Origin: G963667855 sp963667855
Lineage (GTDB): Bacteria > Planctomycetota > Phycisphaerae > UBA1845
NCBI GenBank assembly: GCA_963667855.2
Contig: CAXXKI010000012.1
Coordinates: 186,001 to 250,000 of the forward strand
Length of the DNA: 64,000 nucleotides
Reading direction: 5' to 3'
Position numbers and translations under genes: made by a program. This document shows, one piece after another, positions 53,966 through 63,698 of the stretch. A model generated the notes under the pieces. It was not told where the DNA came from and ran no database searches. It saw only the letters and a program-made list of their open reading frames with translations. Numbering within the stretch: the first letter of the stretch is position 1; every line of letters begins with the position of its first letter.

Positions 53966-56149
53966 CTATTTCCCTGCTAGTGCCTCGTGTCGTTCCTTAC
54001 CTTTGGTCTGGATTTCGATAAGGCACCACTCGACGAAATTCTCCAGCGGATAAGAACCCATATTCGCACCGTTGCGGTCGTTGATATTGACCGTGTTCTC
54101 CGCCGCTTCGTTTTCCCCTACAACAAGGATATAGGGAATTTTCAAGGCACGAAGACGATGCTTCTTCGGGCCGATTTTCTCGCTGCTGGTATCGACCTGG
54201 ACACGCAGCCCGGCTTCCAGTAACCGGCTTTCCACTTGCCTGGCATACTCCTCGCTCTTTTCGCTTACCGTTGCAATTGCAACCTGGATCGGAGAGAGCC
54301 ATAGCGGAAACGCGCCGGCAAAATGCTCGATCAGGATTCCAACGAAACGCTCCAGGCTGCCCAGGGGCGCTCGGTGGATCATGACCGGGCGATGTTCCTT
54401 ATTATCGCTTCCCACGTAGCTGATATCAAACCGTTCCGGAAGGTTGTAATCGACCTGGACCGTACCCAACTGCCATTCTCTTCCTATGCAGTCTTTGACC
54501 ACAAAGTCAATCTTCGGACCGTAAAACGCCGCTTCGCCTTCCTCTTCCGTTGCTTCGATATTCAGTTCTTTAATTATGTTGCGGATATCCTGTTCCGCGC
54601 GGTCCCAGGCGGCCGAATCGCCCGTATACTTGGCCGAGGACGGATCCCGCAAGCCGATTCGGACTCGATAGTCCTTGAATTCCAGCGTAGAGAGGACCAG
54701 TTGGGTTAGCTCGACCGTCTTGCGCAGTTCCGCACGCAATTGGTCTGCGGTGCAGAATATGTGGGCATCGTCCTGGGTGAAGCCCCGTACACGGACCATT
54801 CCACCCAATTCACCCGACTGTTCGTATCTATATACCGTTCCGAATTCCGCCAGTCTTACCGGCAAGTCCCGATAGCTGCGCGGGCTGGCTTTGTAAATGT
54901 GAATGTGGTGCGGACAGTTCATCGGCTTGAGCAGGTAACCCTCTTCCTGGGCTAACTGGTTGTCCACTCCGTCTGCCATTTCTTCTGCACAGCCGTAACA
55001 TTCCACGCCGCCTATGTCGCCGAATACCTCTTTGATGGCCGAAGCCAGCGTTTGTGCTTTCTTCAGACCCTCTTCTCTGGCTTCACCGGTACTCTCTTTC
55101 GTCCTCTTCAGGACATTTCGCAGGCAGGACAAGGATCGGCCGCGGTCGGTTTCATAAAGAGCAGGGAACTGCGAATCTTCATAATACGGGTAGTGACCAC
55201 TCGTACGATATAGATCCAGCCGCCCGATATGCGGCGTGAATACCGGTTTGTAACCACCAAGGATCAACTCTACCTTGATGAAATTCTCCAGCATGATACG
55301 GATCAGTGATCCGTTTGGCTCCCAGAGAACCAGACCGCTACCAACTTCCGGGCTCAATGTGAATAGATCGAGCTCTTTGCCTAAGACGCGGTGGTCGCGT
55401 TTCTTGGCTTCTTCCACCTGTCGCTCGTATTCGGTGAGCGATTTCTTTTTGAAGAAGGCCGTTCCGTACACTCTCTGCAACTGCTGTTCATTCACGTCGC
55501 CCCGATAATAAGAGCCGCTGACCTGGCGCAGTTTGAACGCTTTTATCACACCGGTTGACGGAACGTGCGGACCTCGACACAGATCCTCAAAGTTCGATCC
55601 CGCTTTATCGCCGGTTACATAGAAACTTAGCAAATCACCCTCAGCGCGTTCGGCATTGTCCACTTTGAAACGGTTGCCCTCCGCCTTCAGCTTGGGCATC
55701 GCTTCTTCACGCGACATCGAATAGCACCTGAACGGGCGGTCTTCCTTGACTATCCTAGTCATCTCCGCTTCGATCTTCTCGAAATCGGCCGGAGTGATAT
55801 TGTGTTCGGTGTCCAGGTCGTAATAGAAACCGTCTGCCAACGCCGGTCCATATGCGAGCTTTGTATCTGGATATAGAGTGCAGATAGCCTCGGCCATTAC
55901 GTGCGCGGCACTATGACGTAAGAGCTCCAGGCTTTCCGGATCCTCGTCCTTGGCTGTGAGTATGGAAAGCTCGCAGTCGCCGGGGAGCGGTTTATGAAGG
56001 TCGACGATGGTTCGCTTGCCATCTATCGTTGTAGTGCCCCCAATGGCTGCTTTGGCTAAACCGGGACCTATCTCAGCGGCCACGTCGTATACCGTTGCGT
56101 TATCTTTTACCGTCAGTTGTTTTCCGTCGGGGAGAGTGATAGTCACCAT
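53966..56149 (-). CDS. thrS: Threonyl-tRNA synthetase
   Basis: From the ATG at 56149, with GGGAG upstream, the protein has 727 residues: a TGS domain (about 1-62), a tRNA-editing SAD domain (about 63-235, with LLRHSAAHVMAEAI), the class II catalytic core with motif 1 to 3 regions (including PMNCPHHIHIYKASPRSYRDLPVRLAEFGTVYRYE and GSLERFVGILIEHFAGAFPLWL), and an anticodon-binding domain. It charges tRNA-Thr. An extra 75-80 residues in the core, including CYGCAEEMADGVDNQLAQEEG, seem longer than in E. coli (642 residues). A frame from 56233 is rejected as it adds a leader before the TGS domain. infC follows 69 bases later, a common arrangement. Confidence 0.95.
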   Translation of the reverse strand: MVTITLPDGKQLTVKDNATVYDVAAEIGPGLAKAAIGGTTTIDGKRTIVDLHKPLPGDCELSILTAKDEDPESLELLRHSAAHVMAEAICTLYPDTKLAYGPALADGFYYDLDTEHNITPADFEKIEAEMTRIVKEDRPFRCYSMSREEAMPKLKAEGNRFKVDNAERAEGDLLSFYVTGDKAGSNFEDLCRGPHVPSTGVIKAFKLRQVSGSYYRGDVNEQQLQRVYGTAFFKKKSLTEYERQVEEAKKRDHRVLGKELDLFTLSPEVGSGLVLWEPNGSLIRIMLENFIKVELILGGYKPVFTPHIGRLDLYRTSGHYPYYEDSQFPALYETDRGRSLSCLRNVLKRTKESTGEAREEGLKKAQTLASAIKEVFGDIGGVECYGCAEEMADGVDNQLAQEEGYLLKPMNCPHHIHIYKASPRSYRDLPVRLAEFGTVYRYEQSGELGGMVRVRGFTQDDAHIFCTADQLRAELRKTVELTQLVLSTLEFKDYRVRIGLRDPSSAKYTGDSAAWDRAEQDIRNIIKELNIEATEEEGEAAFYGPKIDFVVKDCIGREWQLGTVQVDYNLPERFDISYVGSDNKEHRPVMIHRAPLGSLERFVGILIEHFAGAFPLWLSPIQVAIATVSEKSEEYARQVESRLLEAGLRVQVDTSSEKIGPKKHRLRALKIPYILVVGENEAAENTVNINDRNGANMGSYPLENFVEWCLIEIQTKGKERHEALAGK

Positions 56150-56592
56150 TCTACTCCCTTTTCCAAACCTGCAAACAGGTGTTGTTAGGTGCTGTGCCCC
56201 TTTATTGAGGGGCGTAAAAACTAAAAAAGGCACAAGGAGTCATGCGGACACTGCAAAGCCCAGCGCTCAGGCCTGTTGACCTGTCCGCACTGAAAAAAGG
56301 CTAGCATGTGTATACCGTAAACAACCCTTGAGCCACTTTATATACGATCAACAGTTATTCCGCATTCCTGTTTACTTGTCAGGATACGGATTCTTCGCCA
56401 GCGCACAGGCAATTCCCTGACACCAACACAACCGATAATGATACCATATCGGCATTTCTGGTCAAGATTCTTGTGGTTGCCCGTTGTTTTCAACGCCGCT
56501 GTAAACGATCCGCGTGTTTAGCCAGCCTTTTAAAACAGCGGTTATCAGGGCTGAAAAAGCGATAGCGACTGAAATGGTCCAACCTGCCCTGA
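56150..56592. other. thrS leader and intergenic region with a GC hairpin
   Basis: The hairpin GCCCCT/AGGGGC at 56196-56213 lies about 47 bases upstream of the thrS start, in the probable 5' leader on the minus strand. It is not followed by a T-run in the thrS direction, so it is not a simple attenuator. A thrS operator-like role is possible but not shown. No gene was seen in the rest. Confidence 0.35.
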
Positions 56593-56772
56593 TTAGCTGG
56601 TCCCGATCGCGCCGCCTAGAAACGCGTTGATTAAGGTCATGATTATGGTTGTGATCAGGTTACTCAACGAACTCAAAAACGACTGACTTGTCAGGAAGCC
56701 GTCGATATCAAGGGCGGCCAGCGTAGTACCAAGCAGTGGTAGAATAGATGTTAACGATGCCATAGTGAGCAT
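56593..56772 (-). CDS. Small secreted or membrane hydrophobic peptide
   Basis: This 59-residue peptide starts at an ATG with GAGGAGA upstream (spacing about 7). The first 24 residues (MLTMASLTSILPLLGTTLAALD) look like a signal peptide or membrane helix; the rest alternates Ser/Leu/Ile stretches and ends in FLGGAIGTS. No family is recognised. The strong ribosome binding site supports a real gene. It stands alone between thrS and the M32 carboxypeptidase gene. A secreted small peptide, a membrane peptide or a toxin are all possible. Confidence 0.55.
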   Translation of the reverse strand: MLTMASLTSILPLLGTTLAALDIDGFLTSQSFLSSLSNLITTIIMTLINAFLGGAIGTS

Positions 56773-56887
56773 TTTACTTCTCCTCAAAAGCGATAATAAC
56801 TGCCTGATTGTACGCGCACAAATTGTCCCGCCAAGCTTGTTTACATCTTCACACGAAAATCGATTCGTCAGTATAACTGCGAGACGA

Positions 56888-58387
56888 TCAACTCAATCCA
56901 TAAATCGGCTTGAATTTGGCATTTACGTAATCCATGAATGGTCTGGTTGAAAGAGGCTCTCCGGTAGCCTGCACGCATAGTTCATTGGCCCGGTATCTCT
57001 GTCCGTGCCCGTGGATATTGCCGCGGAGCCAGTCGAGCAGGGGCCGCAGGTTCCCCTTTTCGATCTGCACGTCAAAATCGCTGATCGCTCTTCGGGCGGC
57101 GGCGAAAAACTGTGCGGCGTACAGGTTGCCCAACGCGTATGTTGGGAAATAACCCATTGCGCCCATGGACCAGTGTATGTCCTGCAGGCATCCCTCCGCG
57201 TTGCTCGGTGGAGTGATACCTATAAGGTCGGTCATCTTCCGGTTCCAGGCGTCCGGAATGTCCACTACGTCGACCTTGCCGTTTAGAATATCCCGCTCCA
57301 GCTCGAAACGGACGATGATATGCAGGTTATAAGTGACCTCGTCCGCTTCCACCCGAATCAGCGACGGTCCTACCGTGTTTATCGCCACGTAGAATTCCTC
57401 CAGTGATACATCGCCTAATGAGTTGGCAAAGCGTTTTTGTACCGAACCGTAATGCCCCAGCCAGAAAGGTTTGGATCTGCCCACCATGTTTTCCCACAGA
57501 CGGGACTGGGATTCGTGTATGCCCAGTGAAATGTAGCTCCCGGCCGGTGTGAACATGTGTTCTTCCGGCAGGCCTTGTTCGTACAGACCGTGGCCCGCTT
57601 CGTGCATTACGCCGAACAGGGCGGCCGGCAGGTAGCGCTCGTCGTAACGTGTTGTAATGCGAACATCCCTGCTGCCCATCGATGTGCAGAATGGGTGGAC
57701 CGAAACATCGAGCCTGCCCGCCTCAAAGTCGAATCCCATCTGTCCGGCGAACTCGCGGGCAATCGCTTCCTGTGTGTCTTTAGGGTATTCCCTTTGGAGT
57801 ATCGAAAAATCCGGCTTCTGCGAGCTTTCGGCGATTGCTCTAACCAGAGGGGCCAGTTCCTGCCGCAACGTGGAAAAAAGTCCCGCTACCTCAGCTGTTG
57901 AAGTACCCGGTTCAAACTCGTCCAGAAGCGCGTCGTATGGTTCGTTCGCATAACCAATGGCCTGTGCCTGCTGTTTTTTCAAGTCGATCAGTTTCGCCAG
58001 AGTAGGAGCGAAAATGTCGAAGTCGTCTTCCTGCCGTGCCTGGGCCCAGGCACTTTTGGCCAGCGACGACGTGCGGGCGATTTCCTCTACCAGCTCTGTA
58101 GGAACCTTGACTGCCCGATCATACAGCCGTCTTGCTTCCCGGATATTGGTTACCCGAACGTGATCGTGACCTTCCGCATTCTCCAACTGGTGCAAAAGAT
58201 CGCCCATCTCCGTGCTCGTTCGCCTCTGGTGAGTAAGGGTGGCAATCAGCGCCACGGTTTCTGAGCGTGCCGTTACACCCTTGGCGGGCATGGTCGTGTC
58301 CTGATCCCATTCCAGCAGGGCGTCGATCGCGTCCAGTTTTCCAATCTCTTTTATTCGTTCGAGTAAGATGGCATATGGATCGAGCAT
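56888..58387 (-). CDS. M32 metallocarboxypeptidase (Taq type)
   Basis: This 499-residue cytoplasmic peptidase has the M32 active-site helix GVMHEAGHGLYEQG (HExxH at about 262-266), the following ESQSRLWENMVGRS segment, where the third zinc ligand Glu lies, and the family's substrate clamp regions DVRITTRYD and IRVEADEVTYNLHI. M32 enzymes remove most C-terminal residues from peptides, with a zinc or cobalt ion. The full length matches the family (490-510). No partner gene is obvious; it is a housekeeping peptidase. Confidence 0.94.
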   Translation of the reverse strand: MLDPYAILLERIKEIGKLDAIDALLEWDQDTTMPAKGVTARSETVALIATLTHQRRTSTEMGDLLHQLENAEGHDHVRVTNIREARRLYDRAVKVPTELVEEIARTSSLAKSAWAQARQEDDFDIFAPTLAKLIDLKKQQAQAIGYANEPYDALLDEFEPGTSTAEVAGLFSTLRQELAPLVRAIAESSQKPDFSILQREYPKDTQEAIAREFAGQMGFDFEAGRLDVSVHPFCTSMGSRDVRITTRYDERYLPAALFGVMHEAGHGLYEQGLPEEHMFTPAGSYISLGIHESQSRLWENMVGRSKPFWLGHYGSVQKRFANSLGDVSLEEFYVAINTVGPSLIRVEADEVTYNLHIIVRFELERDILNGKVDVVDIPDAWNRKMTDLIGITPPSNAEGCLQDIHWSMGAMGYFPTYALGNLYAAQFFAAARRAISDFDVQIEKGNLRPLLDWLRGNIHGHGQRYRANELCVQATGEPLSTRPFMDYVNAKFKPIYGLS

Positions 58388-58565
58388 TGGATAACTACTC
58401 CTTGATTACATGTTCAGGTTCTACTCCAGGAAATTGTAGGCTACTCGTTTATCTTGGCCTTAGCCAGAAAAGAAGACCTCCTGGATAGTTTGATTGTATC
58501 CGGGAAGCCTTGATTGCCTATTTTAACCTGTGGCCGGCTGGAGTTAGCTATTAAGCGTAAGCCAG

Positions 58566-59096
58566 TTAGTGTTGAACGGTGAAGTCGGCCGTTACCTTAC
58601 CCTCGCTAGTGGCTACCTCCACCAGGAGATTCGATCCTTCCACTTTCTTCGGGAGTTCGCTGACGTGCAGGTGGTAAGTTGTAGCACCGGTTTTATCTGC
58701 TTTGGATTTCAGCGACTCGCTGCCGTCACCAGCTTTAATCAAAGCTCTAACCGCTTCAGGATCATTCGGGCCGGTTACAGTTATCTCAAACGCGAGTTCC
58801 GTTGAACTTGGAGTAAATGTTCCGATTTGAATTACTGCCACAGTGAAATCGCCTGCCTGTTTTTTACCAAGGTCATATTTTTCTCCATCACCATCGTGAG
58901 CGTGTGGTTGCCCGGCTTGTTGATCGTGATTGTGTTCATCGGCCGTCTTGTTGTCATGTGCATGATTATGACTGGGATCGGTGCATTGATGTGTGGCGTT
59001 TTCTTTCGTCACCGGCTTTGGCTTGTCCTCCGGCTTGCATCCCCAGATTGTCAATGCCGATACGATTGCCAGAGTTAAGATAATCGATTGCTTCAT
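58566..59096 (-). CDS. His-rich metal-binding lipoprotein of the RND efflux operon
   Basis: The ATG at 59096, with AGGAGG upstream, gives 176 residues and a lipoprotein signal (LAIVSALTIWGC). A short segment holds many His/Asp (SHNHAHDNKTADEHNHDQQ, then PHAHDGDG), a typical metal buffer. The rest is a beta-rich domain of about 100 residues (DFTVAVIQIGTFTPSSTELAFEITV through KVTADFTVQH) of unknown family. It follows the RND pump gene after 39 bases on the same strand, so it probably delivers or buffers the pump's metal in the periplasm. The exact metal is unknown. Confidence 0.75.
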   Translation of the reverse strand: MKQSIILTLAIVSALTIWGCKPEDKPKPVTKENATHQCTDPSHNHAHDNKTADEHNHDQQAGQPHAHDGDGEKYDLGKKQAGDFTVAVIQIGTFTPSSTELAFEITVTGPNDPEAVRALIKAGDGSESLKSKADKTGATTYHLHVSELPKKVEGSNLLVEVATSEGKVTADFTVQH

Positions 59097-59135
59097 GTAA
59101 AACCTCCTGTATTTATTGAATAATCCCAATGTACA

Positions 59136-62100
59136 TTAAATATACCGGCAATGTTCCTGCGTTTTCCTGAAAGCCAAAGCGTAACCGGCCGGTACGACAA
59201 TCAGGTTTAAAACCGTTGAGGATATCAACCCGCCCAAGACCACCACCGCCAGTGGAGAAAGTAATTCGCTACCCGGTTCGCCGGCCGCCCACGCCAGAGG
59301 TAAAAGTCCCAGCACCGCAGTTAAGGCTGTCATGAGGATTGGCACAAGCCGCTCCATGGATCCCTGGATAATCGCATCGTGCAAAGAGAGGTTCCTGTTT
59401 TTCATCAGGTACGTGTAATGGTTTACCAGGAGAATCCCGTTGCGTACGGCTATGCCAAAGAGAGTGACGAACCCCACCATACTGGCGATGGAAACTACCG
59501 GTGCGTGGTATTCGCCGCTGCCAAGACCGAACAGGGATAGTGTATTCTCAACAACATTGCCTGATTCGGTGATGTATACGGCTAATATTCCGCCAATCAG
59601 TGACAGAGGCAGATTAAGCATTACCAGAATCGCCGCCCGCGTCGAATCGAGAGACATACTCAACAGCAGTAATACGACGACGGCCACTCCGGCTCCCATG
59701 ACGAATATCGTGTGGGATGCGGCCTGCTGCGCTTCAAACTGCCCGCCGTAGGTTACCGAATATCCATGCTTCTGCACAATCGGATCGACCCTCTCTTTGA
59801 CCTGGTAAACCAGGTGGCCAAGGTTGTATCCTTCGGAAACATTGCAGGAGACCACCGCTTTACGCCTGGCGTTTTCCCTGGCAATCAGGTTCGATGACTG
59901 TTCCAGACCTATGTCCGCCACCTCTTCCAGCCTGACCAGAGCGCCGCCTGTACCCTTTAATAGCAGTTTTCGGACGTCTTCTGGTTTTTCTCTTTGATCT
60001 GGTGCCAGTCTTACCACGATGTCGTAACGGTTGACACCTTCATTTACCGCCGCAACGACTTTACCGAATATCGCACTTTGCACCTGCTCAGCGGCGGACG
60101 CAGGTGTTAAACCCCAACGGGCCAGTTCGTGATGCCGGTAGCGTATCGGCAGGGAGGTTGTCATTACTTCCCGGTTGGCGGCAACGTCGCGCGTACCCGG
60201 CAGCGGTTCAATCGCCTGCTCAATCTCCTTGGCTATAATCCTAAGTACACTCAGGTCTTCGCCGTAGACATTGATAGCTATCGAAGCCGGCGTGCCGGAC
60301 AATACGTGAGACATGCGGTGCTCGATGGGCTGGCCGATCATTGTGGTAATACCAGGGACGTCGTGGATTATCTCGTCGATATCGCGTCGTACGCTTTCTT
60401 TGCTGAAACCCGGCTTGATAGCCACATCGATCTCGTTAAAACTGACCGGTTCGGCATGTTCGTCCCGTTCGGCTCTTCCGGTTCGCCGGACCACGCTGCG
60501 AATGCCATCGATGTTGACCAGTCGCTCTTCCACTCCTTCCGCCAGGCGGGCGCTTTCCTCCAGTGACGTTCCCGGTGGAGCCATGAGGAAAACCGTAAAG
60601 GTTCCCTCGTTAAACTCCGGCAGAAAACTGCTGCCGAAAGTAGTTCCCAGCCATATACTCAATGCGGTTATCACCGTAGCACAAAACGCAGTAGTTTTTT
60701 TCCTAATCACCACCAGGCGGAGGGTAGGTTCATATACCCGCTTGAGTATTCTGACAACTATACTCTCCCTGGCATTCGCGCTGCTGGTTCCCCTCAGCAG
60801 CAGCTTGCATAATGCGGCCGTCACCGTGATGGCCACCAGTAACGATGCTCCCACCGCAATTATGTAGGTAATTCCCAAAGGCCTGAAAAAGCGACCTTCA
60901 AGCCCCTTCAAAAACAGCAGGGGGACAAACACGATCACGATTATGAGCGTGGCGAAAGCGATGGAGCCGAGAATTTCACTGGAAGAATTGTAAATCACCG
61001 TGGCCCGGGATTCCTGTCGCTCAATCGGTAGAAGAGAGTTTTCTCTTAGGCGGCGGTAGGCGTTTTCGACGAAAATAATACCATCATCCACCACAACCCC
61101 GATTGCCACGGCCAGTCCGCCCAGGGTCATTACGTTAATTGTTTCGCCCCAACCCCATAGAGCGAGCAGCGCCACGTCTATGGATAACGGAATAGCCAAC
61201 AGCGTTATAATCGTCGTACGCACATTAAGTAAAAACAAAGTGAGTACGACGGCCACGAAGATTATCGCATCGCGGGTTACATTGAGAACGTTATCCAGCG
61301 AAAGGTTTATGAAATCCGATTGGCGCATTACATGGCGATTCAAATGAATTCCATCAGGCATTCCTGACTCTGCCGCATTGAGAGCAACGTCAATAGCTTC
61401 AGTCAGGGCGAGCGTGTTAGTGCCCGGCGCTTTTTGAATACTCATTACAACTGCCGGATGAGCGCCTTCCGAGGCGGTTCCCCGTTTCATCGCACCGGCC
61501 ATCTTAACCTCGGCTACCTGGCCTATCGTTATCGGAGTTCCCTTGTCGTATTTGATTAGCGTAGAACGAATATCCTCTACCGACTGCACACGAGCTGCTT
61601 GCCGTAAAGGGATTTCCTGACCCTTGACATTAGGTAGGTACCCGGCACCGGCCGTACTGTGAGCTTTCTCCGCAGCCTCGATTACGTCACTTATTGTAAG
61701 ATCGTATAACCGAAGGTTGCCCTGATTGACGTTGATCTGGTATTCCGGAAGCTCGCCACCGATAGCTACAACCTGGGAAACCCCGGGTACAGCCAGTAAC
61801 TGGTTTCTCAGGTTGAATTCGCCGTACGCACGTAATTCGAGATCGCTGACTGTGCCACTCGGCGAAGAAAGCGATATTAGCATTATCTCTCCGGTAATAC
61901 TCGTTACCGGAGTTATTTCGCTATGTACCGATTCGGGCAGCACGTCGTCGGCGATGGTCAGCCGCTCCGATACAAGATAACGGGCCTTGTATATGTCAAC
62001 TCCCCAGTCGAATTCCACCCACACTATGGATAAACCAAAGGTGCTACTGCTTCGTACCCGCCGTACTCCCGGTAAACCATTAACCGAACTCTCTATGGGA

Positions 62101-62300
62101 AAAGTAATATACTGCTCCACTTCGTCCGCGGCGTAACCTGCAGCCTCGGATAGAATGACCACCGTAGGGGCATTCAACTCCGGAAACACATCCACGGCCA
62201 TACGCGGAACCTGGTAAACGGCAAAAGCAATCATAAAACCGGCCATCACCAGCACGAGAGCGGTGTTATCCAAAGAGAATCGGATCAATTTCTGTAACAT
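59136..62300 (-). CDS. Heavy-metal RND efflux pump inner-membrane subunit (CzcA/CusA family)
   Basis: This 1054-residue protein has the RND layout: 12 TM helices and two large periplasmic loops (after TM1 and TM7), with VPRMAVDVFPELNAPTVVILSEA and FPIESSVNGLPGV marking the heavy-metal subfamily. The TM4 region reads AIGVVVDDGIIFVENAYRRLRE; the Asp that begins the DFG motif of CzcA-type pumps is replaced by Ala, so the metal may differ from Co/Zn/Cd. It uses the proton gradient to drive export through the adaptor and outer-membrane channel encoded upstream. It starts 12 bases after the adaptor gene. Confidence 0.93.
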   Translation of the reverse strand: MLQKLIRFSLDNTALVLVMAGFMIAFAVYQVPRMAVDVFPELNAPTVVILSEAAGYAADEVEQYITFPIESSVNGLPGVRRVRSSSTFGLSIVWVEFDWGVDIYKARYLVSERLTIADDVLPESVHSEITPVTSITGEIMLISLSSPSGTVSDLELRAYGEFNLRNQLLAVPGVSQVVAIGGELPEYQINVNQGNLRLYDLTISDVIEAAEKAHSTAGAGYLPNVKGQEIPLRQAARVQSVEDIRSTLIKYDKGTPITIGQVAEVKMAGAMKRGTASEGAHPAVVMSIQKAPGTNTLALTEAIDVALNAAESGMPDGIHLNRHVMRQSDFINLSLDNVLNVTRDAIIFVAVVLTLFLLNVRTTIITLLAIPLSIDVALLALWGWGETINVMTLGGLAVAIGVVVDDGIIFVENAYRRLRENSLLPIERQESRATVIYNSSSEILGSIAFATLIIVIVFVPLLFLKGLEGRFFRPLGITYIIAVGASLLVAITVTAALCKLLLRGTSSANARESIVVRILKRVYEPTLRLVVIRKKTTAFCATVITALSIWLGTTFGSSFLPEFNEGTFTVFLMAPPGTSLEESARLAEGVEERLVNIDGIRSVVRRTGRAERDEHAEPVSFNEIDVAIKPGFSKESVRRDIDEIIHDVPGITTMIGQPIEHRMSHVLSGTPASIAINVYGEDLSVLRIIAKEIEQAIEPLPGTRDVAANREVMTTSLPIRYRHHELARWGLTPASAAEQVQSAIFGKVVAAVNEGVNRYDIVVRLAPDQREKPEDVRKLLLKGTGGALVRLEEVADIGLEQSSNLIARENARRKAVVSCNVSEGYNLGHLVYQVKERVDPIVQKHGYSVTYGGQFEAQQAASHTIFVMGAGVAVVVLLLLSMSLDSTRAAILVMLNLPLSLIGGILAVYITESGNVVENTLSLFGLGSGEYHAPVVSIASMVGFVTLFGIAVRNGILLVNHYTYLMKNRNLSLHDAIIQGSMERLVPILMTALTAVLGLLPLAWAAGEPGSELLSPLAVVVLGGLISSTVLNLIVVPAGYALAFRKTQEHCRYI

Positions 62301-62312
62301 TTACCAATCCTC

Positions 62313-63698
62313 CTAATGTGCCTTCTCGTGGAAAGTTCCATCGGCGTGGAAATGGCCTGCCGCCGGCTGATCGCCTTTCTGGAAACTCACCAGCAGCAGT
62401 GGGTATACACCGGCGAGTACTATTTCATCGCCTGCTTTCACTCCGCTGTGAACAACTATCCACCTGCCGTCGCTTATACCCAGGTCCGCTTCTACTCGGA
62501 TAACCTTGTCCGGGTCGGTCGGGTCGCGACGGAAGAAAACTGAATGCAGCCCGTCACGGACGACACACGCTTCAGGGATAGCCGTTTCCATCTCCGATGT
62601 ATCGAGAAAAACATCCATGTAAGCGGTAACTCCCGCTTTCGCCCACTTGGGTAGCTCAGCAGGTACCAAGAAGATGGGAATCGTTCGCTGTTCGGAGTGG
62701 GCCCGATAGCCGACCTGCAAAACGCCATCGATGTCATCCTGCAGATCGATACTGCCGCCAGGCGGTGGAACGATCTTCGCCGTTTGCCCATCCTTGAACA
62801 TGTTAATATCTGTCTGTAAAGCGTCGGCGTGGAATCGTACTTTTTCCGGATTAAGCGTATCGAGTACCATGTCTCCGGTTTCCGCCCAGCCGCTGTTGGT
62901 TATCGCTATCGTATCTACTATTCCGCTTGCTTGTGCCATAACCGAAAGCTGATTGATTTTTGACCATTTTGGTAAGCCATCCTGGTGATGATGTTCACCG
63001 GCCGGTTTGTCCAGTTCGTCACGTGGAATTCCGGTTATACTTGAGGCGCTGACCAGTAGTACTTCATAATGAGTGTGTGCCGCCTGCAGGTTTAACTCCG
63101 CCGCCTGTAATTCAGCTTTCAACCTGGGTAGCGTGTTTTGTCTGGAGTTAAGTTCAGCCTCTAATTCCACTTGTCGCACGTTGGCATCTGCCAGGTTTTT
63201 CACCCTCTGGCTCAAAAACTCAACTTCCTTTACCGCCTCTTCCAGGGCAGCCTGAGCGACGGAAAGCTCCGCATGACTTCGACGCATTGCGTTGTGCGCG
63301 GCCACCAGTTCCTCCTGTATTTTCCACCAGTCGGGCGAGTCTATGTTGAATAGAGTGTCACCTGCTTTTACCTTATCGTACTGATCCACCGCCAGTTCGA
63401 TACGTCCGGTGAGCATCACCCGATACTCCCGGCGGGCTTTGGGCATGAGTTCGAACTGGCCCGGTATTCTTATGGTTTTCGCGACCGGCCGCTTTTCCAC
63501 CGTTGCGAAGGTTATTCCCAGGTTTCGCCTGACCGCGGGTGGTATATCAATCCGATTGCTTTTCTCGGCCGTCGTCTCAAGTGCAGGTTTGGAGCATTGT
63601 GAATGATCCTCTTTCGATTTATCACAGCCGAGCGGCATCAGAAAAACTGAAGTAATGATCAGGCTGAACGCTGAATTTCTTGAAAAACTGCAATTCAT
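62313..63698 (-). CDS. RND efflux periplasmic adaptor (CusB/CzcB family) lipoprotein
   Basis: This 461-residue protein starts with a lipoprotein signal ending LMPLGCDK, so it is anchored by lipid. It has the membrane-fusion-protein layout: a beta-barrel/lipoyl half (IRIPGQFELMPKARREYRVMLTGRI), an alpha-hairpin (about 135-215, AHNAMRRSHAELSVAQAALEEAVKEVEFLSQRVK), the second lipoyl half (SVMAQASGIVDTIAI), and a membrane-proximal domain. His-rich stretches (GEHHHQDG and a C-terminal HFHADGTFHEKAH) suggest metal binding. It links the inner pump to the outer channel. The ATG overlaps the stop of the upstream gene by one base (TAATG). Confidence 0.92.
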   Translation of the reverse strand: MNCSFSRNSAFSLIITSVFLMPLGCDKSKEDHSQCSKPALETTAEKSNRIDIPPAVRRNLGITFATVEKRPVAKTIRIPGQFELMPKARREYRVMLTGRIELAVDQYDKVKAGDTLFNIDSPDWWKIQEELVAAHNAMRRSHAELSVAQAALEEAVKEVEFLSQRVKNLADANVRQVELEAELNSRQNTLPRLKAELQAAELNLQAAHTHYEVLLVSASSITGIPRDELDKPAGEHHHQDGLPKWSKINQLSVMAQASGIVDTIAITNSGWAETGDMVLDTLNPEKVRFHADALQTDINMFKDGQTAKIVPPPGGSIDLQDDIDGVLQVGYRAHSEQRTIPIFLVPAELPKWAKAGVTAYMDVFLDTSEMETAIPEACVVRDGLHSVFFRRDPTDPDKVIRVEADLGISDGRWIVVHSGVKAGDEIVLAGVYPLLLVSFQKGDQPAAGHFHADGTFHEKAH

